Below, in pieces: positions 22,008-32,236 of a DNA stretch of 45,468 bases. The position numbers and the translations under genes were made by a program. Source of the DNA: Symbiodinium natans. Taxonomy: Eukaryota; Sar; Dinophyceae; Suessiales; Symbiodiniaceae. The stretch spans positions 1 to 45,468 of the forward strand of contig CAJNDS010000983.1 in the NCBI GenBank assembly GCA_905221605.1, written 5' to 3'. A model generated the notes under the pieces. That model made no database searches and had not been told where the DNA came from. It saw only the letters and a list, made by a program, of their open reading frames with translations. Numbering within the stretch: position 1 is the first letter of the stretch; the number at the start of each line of letters is the position of its first letter.

Positions 22008-24010
22008 TGAGGGTTTAGGGTTTAGGGTTTAGGGTTTAGGGTTTAGGGTTTAGGGTTTAGGGTTTAGGGTTTAGGGTTTAGGGTTTAGGGTTTAGGGTTT
22101 AGGGTTTAGGGTTTAGGGTTTCCGGTCCAGGGTTTAGGATTTAGGTACAGGAGACCTTAAGCTCAAAACCTAAAACATCATTCCATGTTTGGATCAGTCT
22201 TGCAACGCCGCTCGCAACTCACCAGTCTCTTCGACCCTCTTTCTGCCCTCAAAAGCCGGACCTAGTCCCGCCTCAACCACAGACTCGCTAAACCCTAAAC
22301 CCTAAACCCTAAACCCTAAACCCTAAACCCTAAACCCTAAACCCTAAACCCTACACCCTAGACCCTAGACCCTAGACCCTAGACCCTGCACCCTAAACCC
22401 GGTAACCCGAGACTCGCTAAACCCTAAACCCTAAACCCTAGACCCTAGACCCTAAACCCTAAACCCCAAACCCTAGACCCTAGACCCTACAGGGACTGTA
22501 GACCCTAGACCCTAAACCCTAAACCCGGTAACCCGATAACCCGATAAACCCTCCCTGTAGGATGGCGCCTTAGGGTTTGCAGGGTTTAGAGTATCAGAGT
22601 CCGTCCGCTGTCATATTTCAGCACCCGCGCGGCCCGCGCATGTAAGGTTTGGAAGCATCACGGGTAGACTTAAGGTGTACTGTAGCCCAGTTGTCCAGTT
22701 ACCTGGGGGAATTCAAGGTGAACCTTTGGGATTATAAGGGGGCTATACTACCCCAAAAAGGTTAAAGGTTACCTACTCTACTACTAGGGTAGCAAGCCCC
22801 AAACCCGAAACCCTAGCCCGAAGCGGCCACCAAACGCCCCGGCGAGTGCCACCCAAAGCATGGAGAGCCTCGCGCATGCTGAGCAGGCCGACCTTGGAGG
22901 AGGGTTTGGGGTTTGGGGTTTGGGGTTTGGGGTTTAGGGTTTAGGGTTTAGGGTTTAGGGTTTAGGGTTTAGGGTTTAGGGTTTAGGGTTTAGGGTTTAG
23001 GGTTTAGGGTTTAGGGTTTAGTGTTTAGGGTTTAGGGTTTAGGGTTTAGGGCTAGGGTTTAGGTTTAGGGTTTAGTGCCACGGTTCTTCAGCCCTGTTCA
23101 GTCCCGTTGAACCCGAACCTCCAAGTGGGAAAGCATAAGCTCGGTCTCCGATTTCGGGTTTGGGGTTTTACTCTTGTAGGGCTTCGGAAAATAAACCCTC
23201 AACCCTAAACCCTAAAAAAACCCTTAGCCCTAAACCCTAAACCCTAAAAACCCTTAGCCCTAAACCCTAAACCCTAAAAATCCCTTAGCCCTAAACCCTA
23301 AACCCTGCAACTTAGGGTACTTCTCAAGCAAGCACAAGAAAGCAATACACCGGACTCCACCCCGCAAGTCCGCAACTTCCTGAAGCCCAGGTAGAAGGTT
23401 GTTAGGGTTTAGGGGGTTTAGGGTTTAGGGTTTAGGGTTTAGGGTTTAGGGTTTAGGGTTTAGGGTTTAGGGTTTAGGGTTTAGGGTTTAGGGTTTAGGG
23501 TTTAGGGCTTAGGGTTTGGGGTTTGGGGTTTGGGGTTTGGGGGTTTAGGGCGTAACCGGTGTAACCCTAAAGCCTAAACCCTAAACCCTAAACCCTAAAA
23601 CCCTAAACCCTAAACCCTAAACCCTAAACCCTAAGCCCTAAGCCCTAAACCCTAAACCCTAAACCCTAAGCCCTTCTTGCAGCCCTCGAGTTCCGAAGCG
23701 GAAGCTGTCCAAGGCTTTTCCTTGCTCTCAGACAGGAAAGCCTCCCGACGTCAGATTTCAAACTTTCGAAGAGCCGGGAGATCTCAAATGACCGTCAAGG
23801 TTTAGGGGTCTTAGGGTCTTAGGGCTTTAGGGTTTTAGGGGTTTTAGGGTTTTGGGGTTTTAGGGTTTTAGGGTTTTAAGGTTTTAGGGTTTTAGGGTTT
23901 TAGGGCTTTCGGGTGTTAGGGTGTTAGGGTTTTAGGGTTTCAGGTTTTAGGGTTTTAGGGTTTTAGGGTTTTAGGGTTTTAGGGTTTTGGGGTTTTAGGG
24001 TTTTAGGGTT
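22008..24010. repeat. Dense telomere-like arrays, alternating orientation
   Basis: TTTAGGG x about 15 at 22008-22122; CCCTAAA/CCCTAGA at 22288-22520; TTTGGGG then TTTAGGG at 22899-23072; a 29-bp higher unit (CCCTTAGCCCTAAACCCTAA...) at 23197-23310; TTTAGGG at 23402-23550; CCCTAAA at 23567-23672; and the 8-mer TTTTAGGG at 23800-24010. The intervening 60-150 bp spacers look like exons (see 22194-23788). Confidence 0.9.
22194..23788 (-). CDS. Candidate multi-exon gene between telomere-like arrays
   Basis: Exon-like blocks on the minus strand, 5' to 3': about 23788-23676 (FEISRLFESLKSDVG and on), 23379-23323 (RKLRTCGVESGVLLS), 23145-23094, 22892-22825 (VGLLSMREALHALGG), a block near 22660-22600, and 22283-22194 (SVVEAGLGPAFEGRK, ending in TGA). 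The first three junctions keep one frame with AG at the acceptor side and short direct repeats across the junction. Continuing through the 22.6-kb block meets one in-frame TGA, so that exon is mis-set or the gene is broken. The 5' end is not identified; a small block with MLKHEFRQLPRS lies at about 24045-24012. No family is recognised. Confidence 0.42.
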
Positions 24011-25411
24011 TAGGCTTCTGGGAAGCTGGCGAAACTCGTGCTTCAGCATCGGGGGGGGGGTGGGCTGGGCTTCTAATGCTTAGAGCGGCTGCTCCTGGTA
24101 GGGCTAAGGCTAAGATTTGGAGGGCCTTTGGAGAGGGGAGCTCTCAAGAGACCTTCTTCATTTAGCAGGTTTTAGGGGCTCTGGGAAGCTGGCGAAGTTT
24201 TGCTTCCGCATCTGAAAGATGCAAATGCTCTGCGCCACCTTCAGTTGCTGCAAAGCAGCCCCGCATCAGCCGCTCGCCAATGCTTCCCAGCTGACCTGAT
24301 CAGGTGATTCTGGAGAAGAACTCAAACGGGGATGTGGTAGGCAGGAGAGGACTCCGCAAAAGGAGTCGCGTGGCATGGTCTTGTGATGAAACGAATGCTG
24401 CACAGGATCATGTAACCCTCCATCTAGTCAAGCTTCTTCAGTCACCGCCCCTTTTTTGGCTCGTTTGCATCTCTGGGCCTGGTGTCACCACACCTAGTCT
24501 GAGTCTGCTGTGTGAGGGGGAGGATTAAAGGAGCGCTTTGAGTTGCATTTCGCATAAGGAAAAGCTCCATGGCTGAGTCGAGCTAAAACATGCGGGTTTG
24601 TCGGAGTAGCTCCTTTGGAGTTTGTTCTCGCCACCCGCCTGGCCAACAACCTAGGCAAGCACTGCGGGGCCGAAGGAGAAAAGGCTGCTTTGACAGTCGC
24701 CCAACTAGAGGAGACCCTTTCAAACCCTAAACCCTAAACCCTAAAACCTAAACCCTAAACCCTAAACCCTAAACCCTAAACCCTAAACCCTTCACCCTGC
24801 TGATCACGTGGCGAGAAAGGGCCCCGCAGGCAAGGGATGGGTGACCACGAAGTAACCACGAGTGGCCGGCACGCCTTCGAAAGTGTGCCCCCTGTCGAGA
24901 AATAGGCTACACAACCTTTCCTTAAAAGTAGGCTGCATATCTCACGTTATGGGTCTGAGCTGTAAGGCATCTCTTTGCTGTTTACGTGCCTTGAGTTTCC
25001 CAATCAGACTTCAGCATACATGGCCTCGCGAAGCTCGCGAAGTGAGAGCAGACTAGGGGGGGCTCACTTACCACTTTTACTGCCAAATGATTCGGCATCC
25101 TAAAGTGGCTACCAAAACAAAGCCTCCGGGCCACTTGGGTTTGCGCTGCGGGGCACACTCTGCCCTAAAATGCCTTAACCCGAAACCGTAACACAAACTA
25201 GAGGAAATTGCTGATCACATCGCAGGCAGGCGATGGGTGACCACGAAGAAACCACAGGCGTCGGCGGCGGCGCTGTGTTATCGGGCGATCCCTTAAAACA
25301 ACAACATGGAGATTGGATCGTGGCAATTTGCCACATCCAATAACAAACTACATCAGCAAGCATCGTGCGCGAGTCGTCCCCTCAGAAAGATCTGGATCGA
25401 CGTCTCGGTCA

Positions 25412-28400
25412 TCACAAACTCAGATGGTCCTCATGTACCTCAACCACTCCTTCAAGAGCGCTTGGCTGCAAGCCATCGTCGAAGCTGACGCCGATGTTTT
25501 TCATGGCAACCTCGAGCTCCTCATCCACCAAATCGATGTCAGCGTCCATTCGCTGGGTCTCAGCGGCGTTGTCAATGGACTCGTAAAAGCTGATGCCGAC
25601 CTCCTGCAAGACTTCCTCGAGCCCTTGGACGTTATTCAGGATGTCCGTGACATTTGCGCCCCCGCTGTTGGAGGCAGCCATGATGTTGTCGATCGGCTCT
25701 GCCTGGGTGTCCACGCTCACACCCGCCAGAATGTTCTTTGCAAGGTCCTCCTTTCCTTCTCCTTGCGCCTTTCTGCCGCGAGCGTAGCGCAGGTAAAGCA
25801 GCATGAAGATGCAGCAGCCTGCAACCACGGCAGCAACGGCCACCACCGACGCCACGGCGATGTTGTTGTCTGCTTCTTCCAGCGTGTTCGGCCGGATGGC
25901 AATCTCAATCGGGGGATCCGAAGCCTGGGCGACGTCCATGCTCACCACAAAGATTTCATCCACCTGAAAGCTGGCGTTCGCAAGCTCCAACTGCTCGGCG
26001 AGGTTCGTAGTGACCTGGTTTAAGGTAGCCGTGCTCTGCAGAAGGGTCGTAACGTTGTCCAGGAAGCCCGCCGCATCCTGCTCAAGTACGAAAGCCTTGT
26101 ACGCCACGAAGGTTGCGCGAACCAACTCGACCGCTTCTTGAAGCCGTCTCTCGGAGAGGCGGCGGCCAGTCTGCGTGTCGTTCAACACCGTCAGCTCCAC
26201 GTCCTCTGCAGCCACGCCGATGCCAAGTATGTCGCTCAAGATCACCGCCAGGCCTTCCTGAAGCTCTGCACCATCCGCAAAGGACGAATTCTCTGCTTCT
26301 GGAGTCCGGGGCCGAACAGCGAGGTCAAGGAACCCAGAAACCCGCACTGTTGCATTCCAGAAGGTCGTCGTTGTGATGCTCGTCGTCGAACTGGTCCGGC
26401 TTGTGCTGGATGTTGTCGTGGTCGTGCTGGACGCTGAGGTGCTCGAGGTGCTCGACGTGCTGGTGCTGGTGCTGCTCGTGGACGTAGAAGTCGACGACGT
26501 CGAGCTTGATGAGCTGGTGCTCGATGACGTCGAGGTCGAGGATGTGCTGCTGGATGACGTAGACGTGGACGAGGTTGATGTTGAGGAAGTAGACGTGGAC
26601 GAACTGGACGTCGAAGAGCTTGATGTAGTGGATGTTGTACTGCTGCTGGAAGACGTGGTCGTGCTGGACGTTGAAGTGCTGGACGTTGAAGTGCTGGACG
26701 TCGAGGTGCTGGACGTCGAGGTGCTGGAGGTGCTCGACGTGCTGCTGCTGGTGCTGCTGGTGGACGTAGAAGTTGACGACGTCGTGGACGTCGTACTGCT
26801 GCTGGACGACGTGGTCGTGCTGGACGTCGAGGTGCTCGAGGTGCTCGACGTGCTTGTGCTGGTGCTGCTCGTGGACGTAGAAGTTGACGACGTCGAGCTT
26901 GATGAGCTGGTGCTCGACGATGTAGAAGTCGAGGATGATGTGCTAGATGACGTAGATGTGGAAGAAGTTGATGTTGACGAAGTTGACGTGGACGAGCTGG
27001 ACGTTGAAGAGCTTGATGTCGTGGACGTCGTGCTGCTGCTGGAGGACGTGGTCGTGCTGGACGTTGAGGTGCTCGAGGTGCTTGACGTGCTGCTGCTGGT
27101 GCTGCTGGTTGACGTGGAAGTTGACGACGTCGAGCTTGATGAGCTGGTGCTCGATGATGTAGAGGTCGAAGAAGATGATGTTGACGTAGTTGACGTGGAC
27201 GAGCTCGACGTTGAAGAGCTTGATGTAGTGGACGTCGTACTGCTGCTGGAAGACGTGGTCGTGCTTGACGTTGAGGTGCTGGATGTTGAAGTGCTGGACG
27301 TCGAGGTGCTGGACGTTGAGGTGCTCGAGGTGCTCGACGTGCTGCTGCTGGTGCTGCTTGTTGACGTAGAAGTCGACGACGTCGAGCTTGACGAGCTGGT
27401 TCTCGATGATGTTGAAGAGCTTGATGTCGTGGACGTCGTACTGATGCTGGAGGACGTGGTCGCGCTAGACGTTGAGGTGATGGACGTTGAAGTGCTCGAG
27501 GTGCTCGACGTGCTGCGGCTGGTGCTGCTTGTGGACGTTGAAGTTGACAAAGTCGAGCTTGATGAGCCGGTGCTCGATGACGTCGAGGTCGAGGATGTTG
27601 TGCTAGACGCCGTAGATGTGGATGAAGTTGACGCTGACGAAGTTGACGTGGACGAACCGGATGTTGAAGAGCTTAGTGTAGTGGATGTCGTACTGCTGCT
27701 GGAAGATGCGGTCGTGCTGGATGTTGCGCTGCTTGTGGAGGTGCTGCTTGCGCTGGATGTGGTCGTGCTGCTGAAGGTGCTGCTCGAGCTGGTAGCTGTA
27801 AGGGTCGTCGTTGTTGTTGGATCACAGAAGGAGAGAAAACCCGGGTCTCCAAGAATACTAGAACCCCAACTCACAATGTTGCCATCAGTCTTCTTGGCCG
27901 CAAACCCTACACCGTTGCTGAAGATCGTGCTCACATTGGTCAGGTTGTCTGCGACGGCACTTGAGTCTGCGCCCGAGAAGACGTACCCCCAAGTCACCAC
28001 TGTTGCATCCGCCTTCAAGGCTGCAAACGCGTCACCAGTGGTGAAAATTTCTTGCACGTTGGTAAGCTGGCCGCTGACAGCGCTGCTGTCCCCCCCAGAA
28101 TTTACGTGGCCATATGTGACGACAGTGCCATCTGGCCTCCTCCCCGCCAAAGCATGACGACCCACAACCATCCAGTCCACATCTGACAGCTGGTCTACAA
28201 CCTCACCCGTGCCCGGAATCCAAATGACCACGGTGCCATCGCGCTGCCTGGCAGTGAAGCCCTTAAGATAACCTAAAACACCGACCGTGTCCACGTTGGT
28301 GAGCTGGAGGGGGTCAAGCTGAAGTGAATAGGTCGCGCTGGAACTGTCATAGACCCGGGTGTAGCTCTTCAGCGTGTCATCTGTCTTGAGGACGGCAATT

Positions 28401-29128
28401 GTCACCACGGATGGCAGGCTGATGATCTCGCGGACGTTCGTCTCCGAGATGTACGCGGCACCGCCAGAAGACTGATAGACACCTGTAATTGGTCCACCCC
28501 AAATGATTGCCGTACCATCGGCTTTGATGGCTGCAAAGGCATCAGGATTGACGGAAGAGGCGATCACTCGGACAACGTCCGTCAGCACGGCACTGAAGGG
28601 CTGGATGTCTCCGCCGTAACCCTGATTCCCCCAAGCTACCACCGTGCCATCCATCTTTCTTACGGCGTAGGCAAAGCCAGTGTAGGCGATTGTGTCCACA
28701 TTGGTCAGCTGGTCTGCGACGGAGCTCGCGTCCCCACCCCAATTTGCGTCTCCCCAAACGACCAGAGACCCATCCGTCTTCTTGGCCACAAAAGAAAACC
28801 AGTTTCCGACGATCTCTTCCACATTGCTTAAGTTGACACCGCTGGCGTCACCGCCTCGTGTTTGATCACCCCAAACAACGAAAGTCCCATCCGACTTGCG
28901 GGCAGCAAAGGCTGCGCCGTTGGTGAAGATGGCATCCACATTCGTGAGCTGGTCGCTGACGGCGCTGGAGTCCCCGCCGCGATCAGCCGACCCGAAAGTG
29001 AGGACAAACCCACCCGGAGTCGTGCCTGCCCATGTGCTGCCCCCTGGAACAAACAGAACGGGCGGGCATTGCCCGGCGGCTCTTGTCCATGAGTGGAGGA
29101 GGAGGAGGAGGATCACGAACGGCGCCAT
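25412..29128 (-). CDS. RCC1-like repeat, Ser/Thr-stalk, single-pass membrane protein
   Basis: Intronless. The frame is open from a TTG at 29191, but the first ATG at 29128 gives a signal peptide (MAPFVILLLLLHSWTRAAGQ) that aligns with copy A, so I choose it; the protein is then 1238 residues. From the mature N-terminus to about residue 435 come RCC1/HERC-type repeats of about 50 residues (DGTVVAWG, GGDSSAVxxQLTNV). A Ser/Thr-only mucin-like stalk of about 485 residues follows, then a SEA-like membrane-proximal segment starting FWNATVRVSGFLDLAV, a hydrophobic helix ending CCIFMLLYLRYARGRK, and an acidic cytoplasmic tail of about 125 residues ending HEDHLSL. The predicted form is a heavily O-glycosylated type I surface protein with a beta-propeller-like head. 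Repeats of this exact style are common in dinoflagellates. The stalk is coded by a CTCxACxTCxAGC-like minisatellite, so its length should be unstable. Ligand and function are unknown. Confidence 0.85.
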   Translation of the reverse strand: MAPFVILLLLLHSWTRAAGQCPPVLFVPGGSTWAGTTPGGFVLTFGSADRGGDSSAVSDQLTNVDAIFTNGAAFAARKSDGTFVVWGDQTRGGDASGVNLSNVEEIVGNWFSFVAKKTDGSLVVWGDANWGGDASSVADQLTNVDTIAYTGFAYAVRKMDGTVVAWGNQGYGGDIQPFSAVLTDVVRVIASSVNPDAFAAIKADGTAIIWGGPITGVYQSSGGAAYISETNVREIISLPSVVTIAVLKTDDTLKSYTRVYDSSSATYSLQLDPLQLTNVDTVGVLGYLKGFTARQRDGTVVIWIPGTGEVVDQLSDVDWMVVGRHALAGRRPDGTVVTYGHVNSGGDSSAVSGQLTNVQEIFTTGDAFAALKADATVVTWGYVFSGADSSAVADNLTNVSTIFSNGVGFAAKKTDGNIVSWGSSILGDPGFLSFCDPTTTTTLTATSSSSTFSSTTTSSASSTSTSSATSSTTASSSSSTTSTTLSSSTSGSSTSTSSASTSSTSTASSTTSSTSTSSSTGSSSSTLSTSTSTSSTSRSTSSTSSTSTSITSTSSATTSSSISTTSTTSSSSTSSRTSSSSSTSSTSTSTSSTSSSTSSTSSTSTSSTSTSSTSTSSTSTSSTTTSSSSSTTSTTSSSSTSSSSTSTTSTSSSSTSTSSSTSSSSSTSSTSTSTSSTSSSTSSTSSTSTSSTTTSSSSSTTSTTSSSSTSSSSTSTSSTSTSSTSTSSSTSSSTSTSSSTSSSSSTSSTSTSTSSTSTSTSSTSSTSTSSTTTSSSSSTTSTTSSTSTSTSSTSSSTSSTSSTSTSSTSTSSTSTSSTSTSSTTTSSSSSTTSTTSSSSTSSSSTSTSSTSTSSTSTSSSSTSSTSTSSSTSSSSSTSSTSTSTSSTSTSTSSTSSTSASSTTTTTSSTSRTSSTTSITTTTFWNATVRVSGFLDLAVRPRTPEAENSSFADGAELQEGLAVILSDILGIGVAAEDVELTVLNDTQTGRRLSERRLQEAVELVRATFVAYKAFVLEQDAAGFLDNVTTLLQSTATLNQVTTNLAEQLELANASFQVDEIFVVSMDVAQASDPPIEIAIRPNTLEEADNNIAVASVVAVAAVVAGCCIFMLLYLRYARGRKAQGEGKEDLAKNILAGVSVDTQAEPIDNIMAASNSGGANVTDILNNVQGLEEVLQEVGISFYESIDNAAETQRMDADIDLVDEELEVAMKNIGVSFDDGLQPSALEGVVEVHEDHLSL
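26400..27830 (-). repeat. Coding minisatellite of the Ser/Thr stalk
   Basis: Short 9-15 bp units coding TSSTSTSS-like text, organised in higher blocks of roughly 230-280 bp (SSSSTTSTTSSSSTSSSSTST recurs). The copy A counterpart spans only about 17930-18480. The complementary strand is free of stops for almost 600 codons purely because of this composition. Confidence 0.85.
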
Positions 29129-29182
29129 TCTGCTTGTCGATCTTTCTTTCACAGGATGTACGATTCTAGCCGGCGCTTGCTG

Positions 29183-29226
29183 TTGAGCCAAAAGGCCTCA
29201 GCCTTTGGGTCTCAGCCTTTCGGGCT
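29183..29226 (-). promoter_or_regulatory. Spliced-leader relics upstream of copy B
   Basis: GCCTTTTGGCTCAA (minus strand, 29196-29183), 55 bp upstream of the ATG, matches the dinoflagellate spliced leader GCCATTTTGGCTCAA except for one missing A. It is preceded by ACCCAAAGGCTGAG and GCCCGAAAGGCTGAG, two further leader-like units. Tandem relics mean the locus descends from trans-spliced mRNA copied back into DNA more than once. Confidence 0.62.
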
Positions 29227-29627
29227 CTCAGACCTTGGATATGTTGCGCAGAAGCTTGAAGGGCAGGAGTCGACTCTGCAGCAACTTGGTATTCGTGAAG
29301 GTGACCAAGTCATGCTTTAGCCTTTTTCCAGTGAATTTGTTCGTCTTGTGCACGGGCATTGTAGATTCAAAATGCATTTTATACAAATCGCTATCAGGTT
29401 TCCTTGTCTTATTGAACATAGCGATCTCACATTTCACGTAGAACTTCACTCTGTAGCAATCGGCCTGCACACCATAAAGCACATAATGCTTCTTGCTCGG
29501 CTTGGTGGATTTCCGCAAGCATCGTGCGACCTGGGCTCCCGACACACGTCGCCGAGTCGTTGTCCATGCTGGCATGGCCTCGCGGAAAGATAGGATTTTG
29601 GGCCTTATAGGGTTTGGGGCTTATACA

Positions 29628-29732
29628 TTGGGATGTGCCCCCTTATACTAGCAGTCCTCAATACGGATTCAAGTAGCCCCTATTATATTCCCTAATAAGG
29701 ACTGTCTGTTAGTATAAGGGAGAACATCCCAA
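29628..29732. mobile_element. Hairpin element, TTGGGATGT/CCCTTATACTA family
   Basis: Left end TTGGGATGTGCCCCCTTATA and right end TATAAGGGAGAACATCCCAA form a near-perfect inverted repeat of about 35 bp with CAGTCCT/AGGACTG continuing the stem. It sits in copy B upstream of the RCC1-like gene and is missing from copy A. The same ends bound esterase intron 6. Confidence 0.8.
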
Positions 29733-29759
29733 TTTTTGGAGACTGCGGGGGGTTCTCAC

Positions 29760-30680
29760 ACCCTAAACCCCAAACGCTAAATCCCTAAACCCGAAACCTC
29801 CCAACCCCCTGAACCCTAAACCCTAAAAGAGGCCCCAAGTCTTGCCTGCGGGTGGGGAGGGGCTTGCTTTTGGCTCGCTCTTGGAGTTTTTTGGGACCGT
29901 TCGGGCCTTCTGGGGGGCCCATTGCTGCCTCTGGAACCTCTTGGCGAAGCAGGGGGAGCTCCTCCTGGCGATTTTTTCCCCACCCTCGGCGTGGTTGCTA
30001 GATTTTTAGCTTAACCCTCCCCTCGCTTCGCTTTCTCCTGGACCGTCACCCGAGGGCTGCCTTTATTCCCCCGCCCCAGAGGGTGCAAACCACTCCCCAC
30101 TCCCCCTTGACCCCACCCCCAAAAACAAAAAATGCCAGGCTACCGTTAATTTAGGGTGGCAGGTTGCCAGAAAGGAGCCAAGAGCTGAATCATGGGAGGA
30201 TTTATAGGGCTCATGGTTAGGAAGGGTTGGGGAACGAACTGCAGAAATTTGCGACGGCCACATGTACCTTTCAACCCTATATATAGCCCGAAACCTTTGC
30301 CTTCACGATTGGGAGGGTCCAGGATTGGGTTGGGAAGGGCTCTATTCAACCAAAATTGTTAAAGGTTTCCTACCCAGTCCCTAAGTTGCTATTCCTCAAA
30401 CCCTAAACCCGAAACCCTAAATTTCTGACAGAAACCAAAACAATGGAAGGAGATTGAGGGGTTCCCGGATCGTCTACACCCTAAACCCCGTAAGAGCCGA
30501 AACCCTGAATCCATTAGGATTTAGGATTTAGGGTTTAGGGTTTAGGGTTTAGGGTTTCGGGTTTAAGGACCCCCCTAAACCCCCTAAACCCCGTAAAGCC
30601 CCTCGCACCCCTTAAAGCCCTTCATCCCAAAGTTCTAATCCCTGAACCTGACACCCAAAAGCCCGAAACCCCCAAAATTT
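29760..30680. other. Mixed spacer with short telomere-like runs
   Basis: Short CCCTAAA runs near 29757-29830 and 30400-30420 and TTTAGGG near 30515-30560. The G+C-rich part at 29840-30110 shows no family I recognise. About 30175-30470 is the counterpart of 20310-20500 in copy A. Confidence 0.4.
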
Positions 30681-30984
30681 GTTCCGGGCACCCCCTGAGA
30701 AACGACAATTTTTTGCGGGGTCTCCGGCGAAGTCTTCTCAAGGTAAGCCCATAAACCCTAAGCCCGCCCCGCCCCCGCCTTTCATGGCATGTGCAGCCGG
30801 ATCGCTTCCAACGCCTCCGGGAAGAAGTTCCAAAGCCTGGAGACAGACGACTTGCGCAAGGGAAAGAACTTCAAAAGGACTCTCTCTCTAGAGTATCCGT
30901 AGATTGGGCTTAGGCGGCTCAGGGTTTCAAGGGTGTAGGGCTTCTTTCGTACCTTCCACCACCCAAGACCCTAAACCCCATGAA

Positions 30985-32236
30985 ATTTGAGGGAACCTCT
31001 ATGGACCCTCGAAGTGTAGGACGCCCCCGCCGCTCCCCCCTGGAACGTGTGGAAAACACAGTTCTGTACCCCGAAAGCTCGTGGAACATCATGCTTTCAC
31101 CCGCTTCGCCCACTCCAATGCAGGTGGAACTCGCGCATTTCCACAATGTTTCCGTTTAGCTTCAGGCAACAGAACAGTCGGATGGCACCTGTGCTGATTT
31201 CCAGTTGAGGATCTTGAACATTACATTGCCATACGATGTATGCATAATAGTACGGTTTCATTCTTATGGCAACTTAATTTCAGCCACTAAACAGCAACCC
31301 CGTTTAGGAGCCCCTGTATCCCTACTTTGGAGTAGACCCTGGAAATAAAGTGCATACTTGAAAAGGAGAAGTAGCCATATAGGAACCCTGAATCAAGACA
31401 AATATTCAAGTACATATAGTACTCCAAAACCCAGGTAATGTCCATGTGTTTAGGGTTTAGGGTTTAGGGTTTAGGGTTTAGGGTTTAGGGTTTAGGGTTT
31501 AGGGTTTAGGGCTTAGGGTTTAGGCTTTAGGGTTTAGGGTTTAGGGCTTAGGGCTTAGGGCTTACGGGAATGGCACGTGAGGTCGCAGGTACAGCCTGCC
31601 CACACTCGAGCGCTGTACCGTCCAAAGCCCCAGCCGTTGACAGAAATCCTAAGCCCTGGACCCTAAACCCTAAATAAACCCTAAACCCTAAACCCTAAAC
31701 CCTGAACCCTGAACCCTAAACCCTAAACCCCAAACCCTAAACCCTAAACCCTAGACCATAGACCCTAGACCCTATAGACCCTAGACCCTAGACCCCAACC
31801 TCGAGCTGGACTGTGAGGGTTGCTACGGCTTGAGGGGTTTAGGAAACGATAAGTCAACAAACTCTTTTCAAGAGCGGACCAGCGCAGCTAAACCTCTAAA
31901 CCCTCCAACCCTCAAACCCTCAATCCCTAAACCCTAAACACTAAATCCCTAAATCCCTAAACCCAAAACCCTAAATCCCCAAACCCTAAACCCCAAACCC
32001 TATAAGCCGTAACTCCCGAACCCAAGCTGGGGCCTGACGAAGGATTCGCACGCGGCAGCTCTGGGTCAAGAGGGGCCTGGCTTGAAGGCTGCGTACTTGG
32101 AGACTCATGCTACTTAGTAACCCAATTAGGGTTTAGGGTTTAGGGTTTAGGGTTTAGGGTTTAGGGTTTAGGGTTTAGGGTTCAGGGCTTGAAGGCTTCG
32201 TAAGCTTCACGATCGTTCGCATGAACTCATTTACGC
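30985..32236 (-). CDS. Candidate split gene, copy B (exon-like blocks)
   Basis: Counterpart of 20690-21645. At about 32236-32192 VNEFMRTIVKLTK is followed by an array-bearing intron whose two ends share AGCCTTCAAGCC (12 bp). Removing one copy joins in frame to PSSQAPLDPELPRANPSS (about 32095-32045). Later open blocks lie near 31890-31812 (LRWSALEKSLLTYRF) and 31645-31570, and ASSTCIGVGEAGE near 31130. The full structure is not solved and the function is unknown. Confidence 0.38.
31318..31434. mobile_element. Hairpin element, TTTGGAGTA family (copy 2)
   Basis: Ends CTACTTTGGAGTAGACCCT and AGTACTCCAAAACCCAGG are inverted repeats; same family as 15239-15355. Inserted in copy B next to a TTTAGGG array (31447-31565). 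Confidence 0.65.

Noticed and set aside
22008-24010. Arrays as a true chromosome end
   Set aside because: Orientation flips repeatedly and unique, exon-like DNA continues on both sides, so these are interstitial.
26373-28157. 594-codon plus-strand open frame rich in VLDVEVLD
   Set aside because: It is the antisense of the Ser/Thr stalk minisatellite; the lack of stops follows from the repeat. The sense frame has signal peptide, RCC1 repeats and membrane helix.
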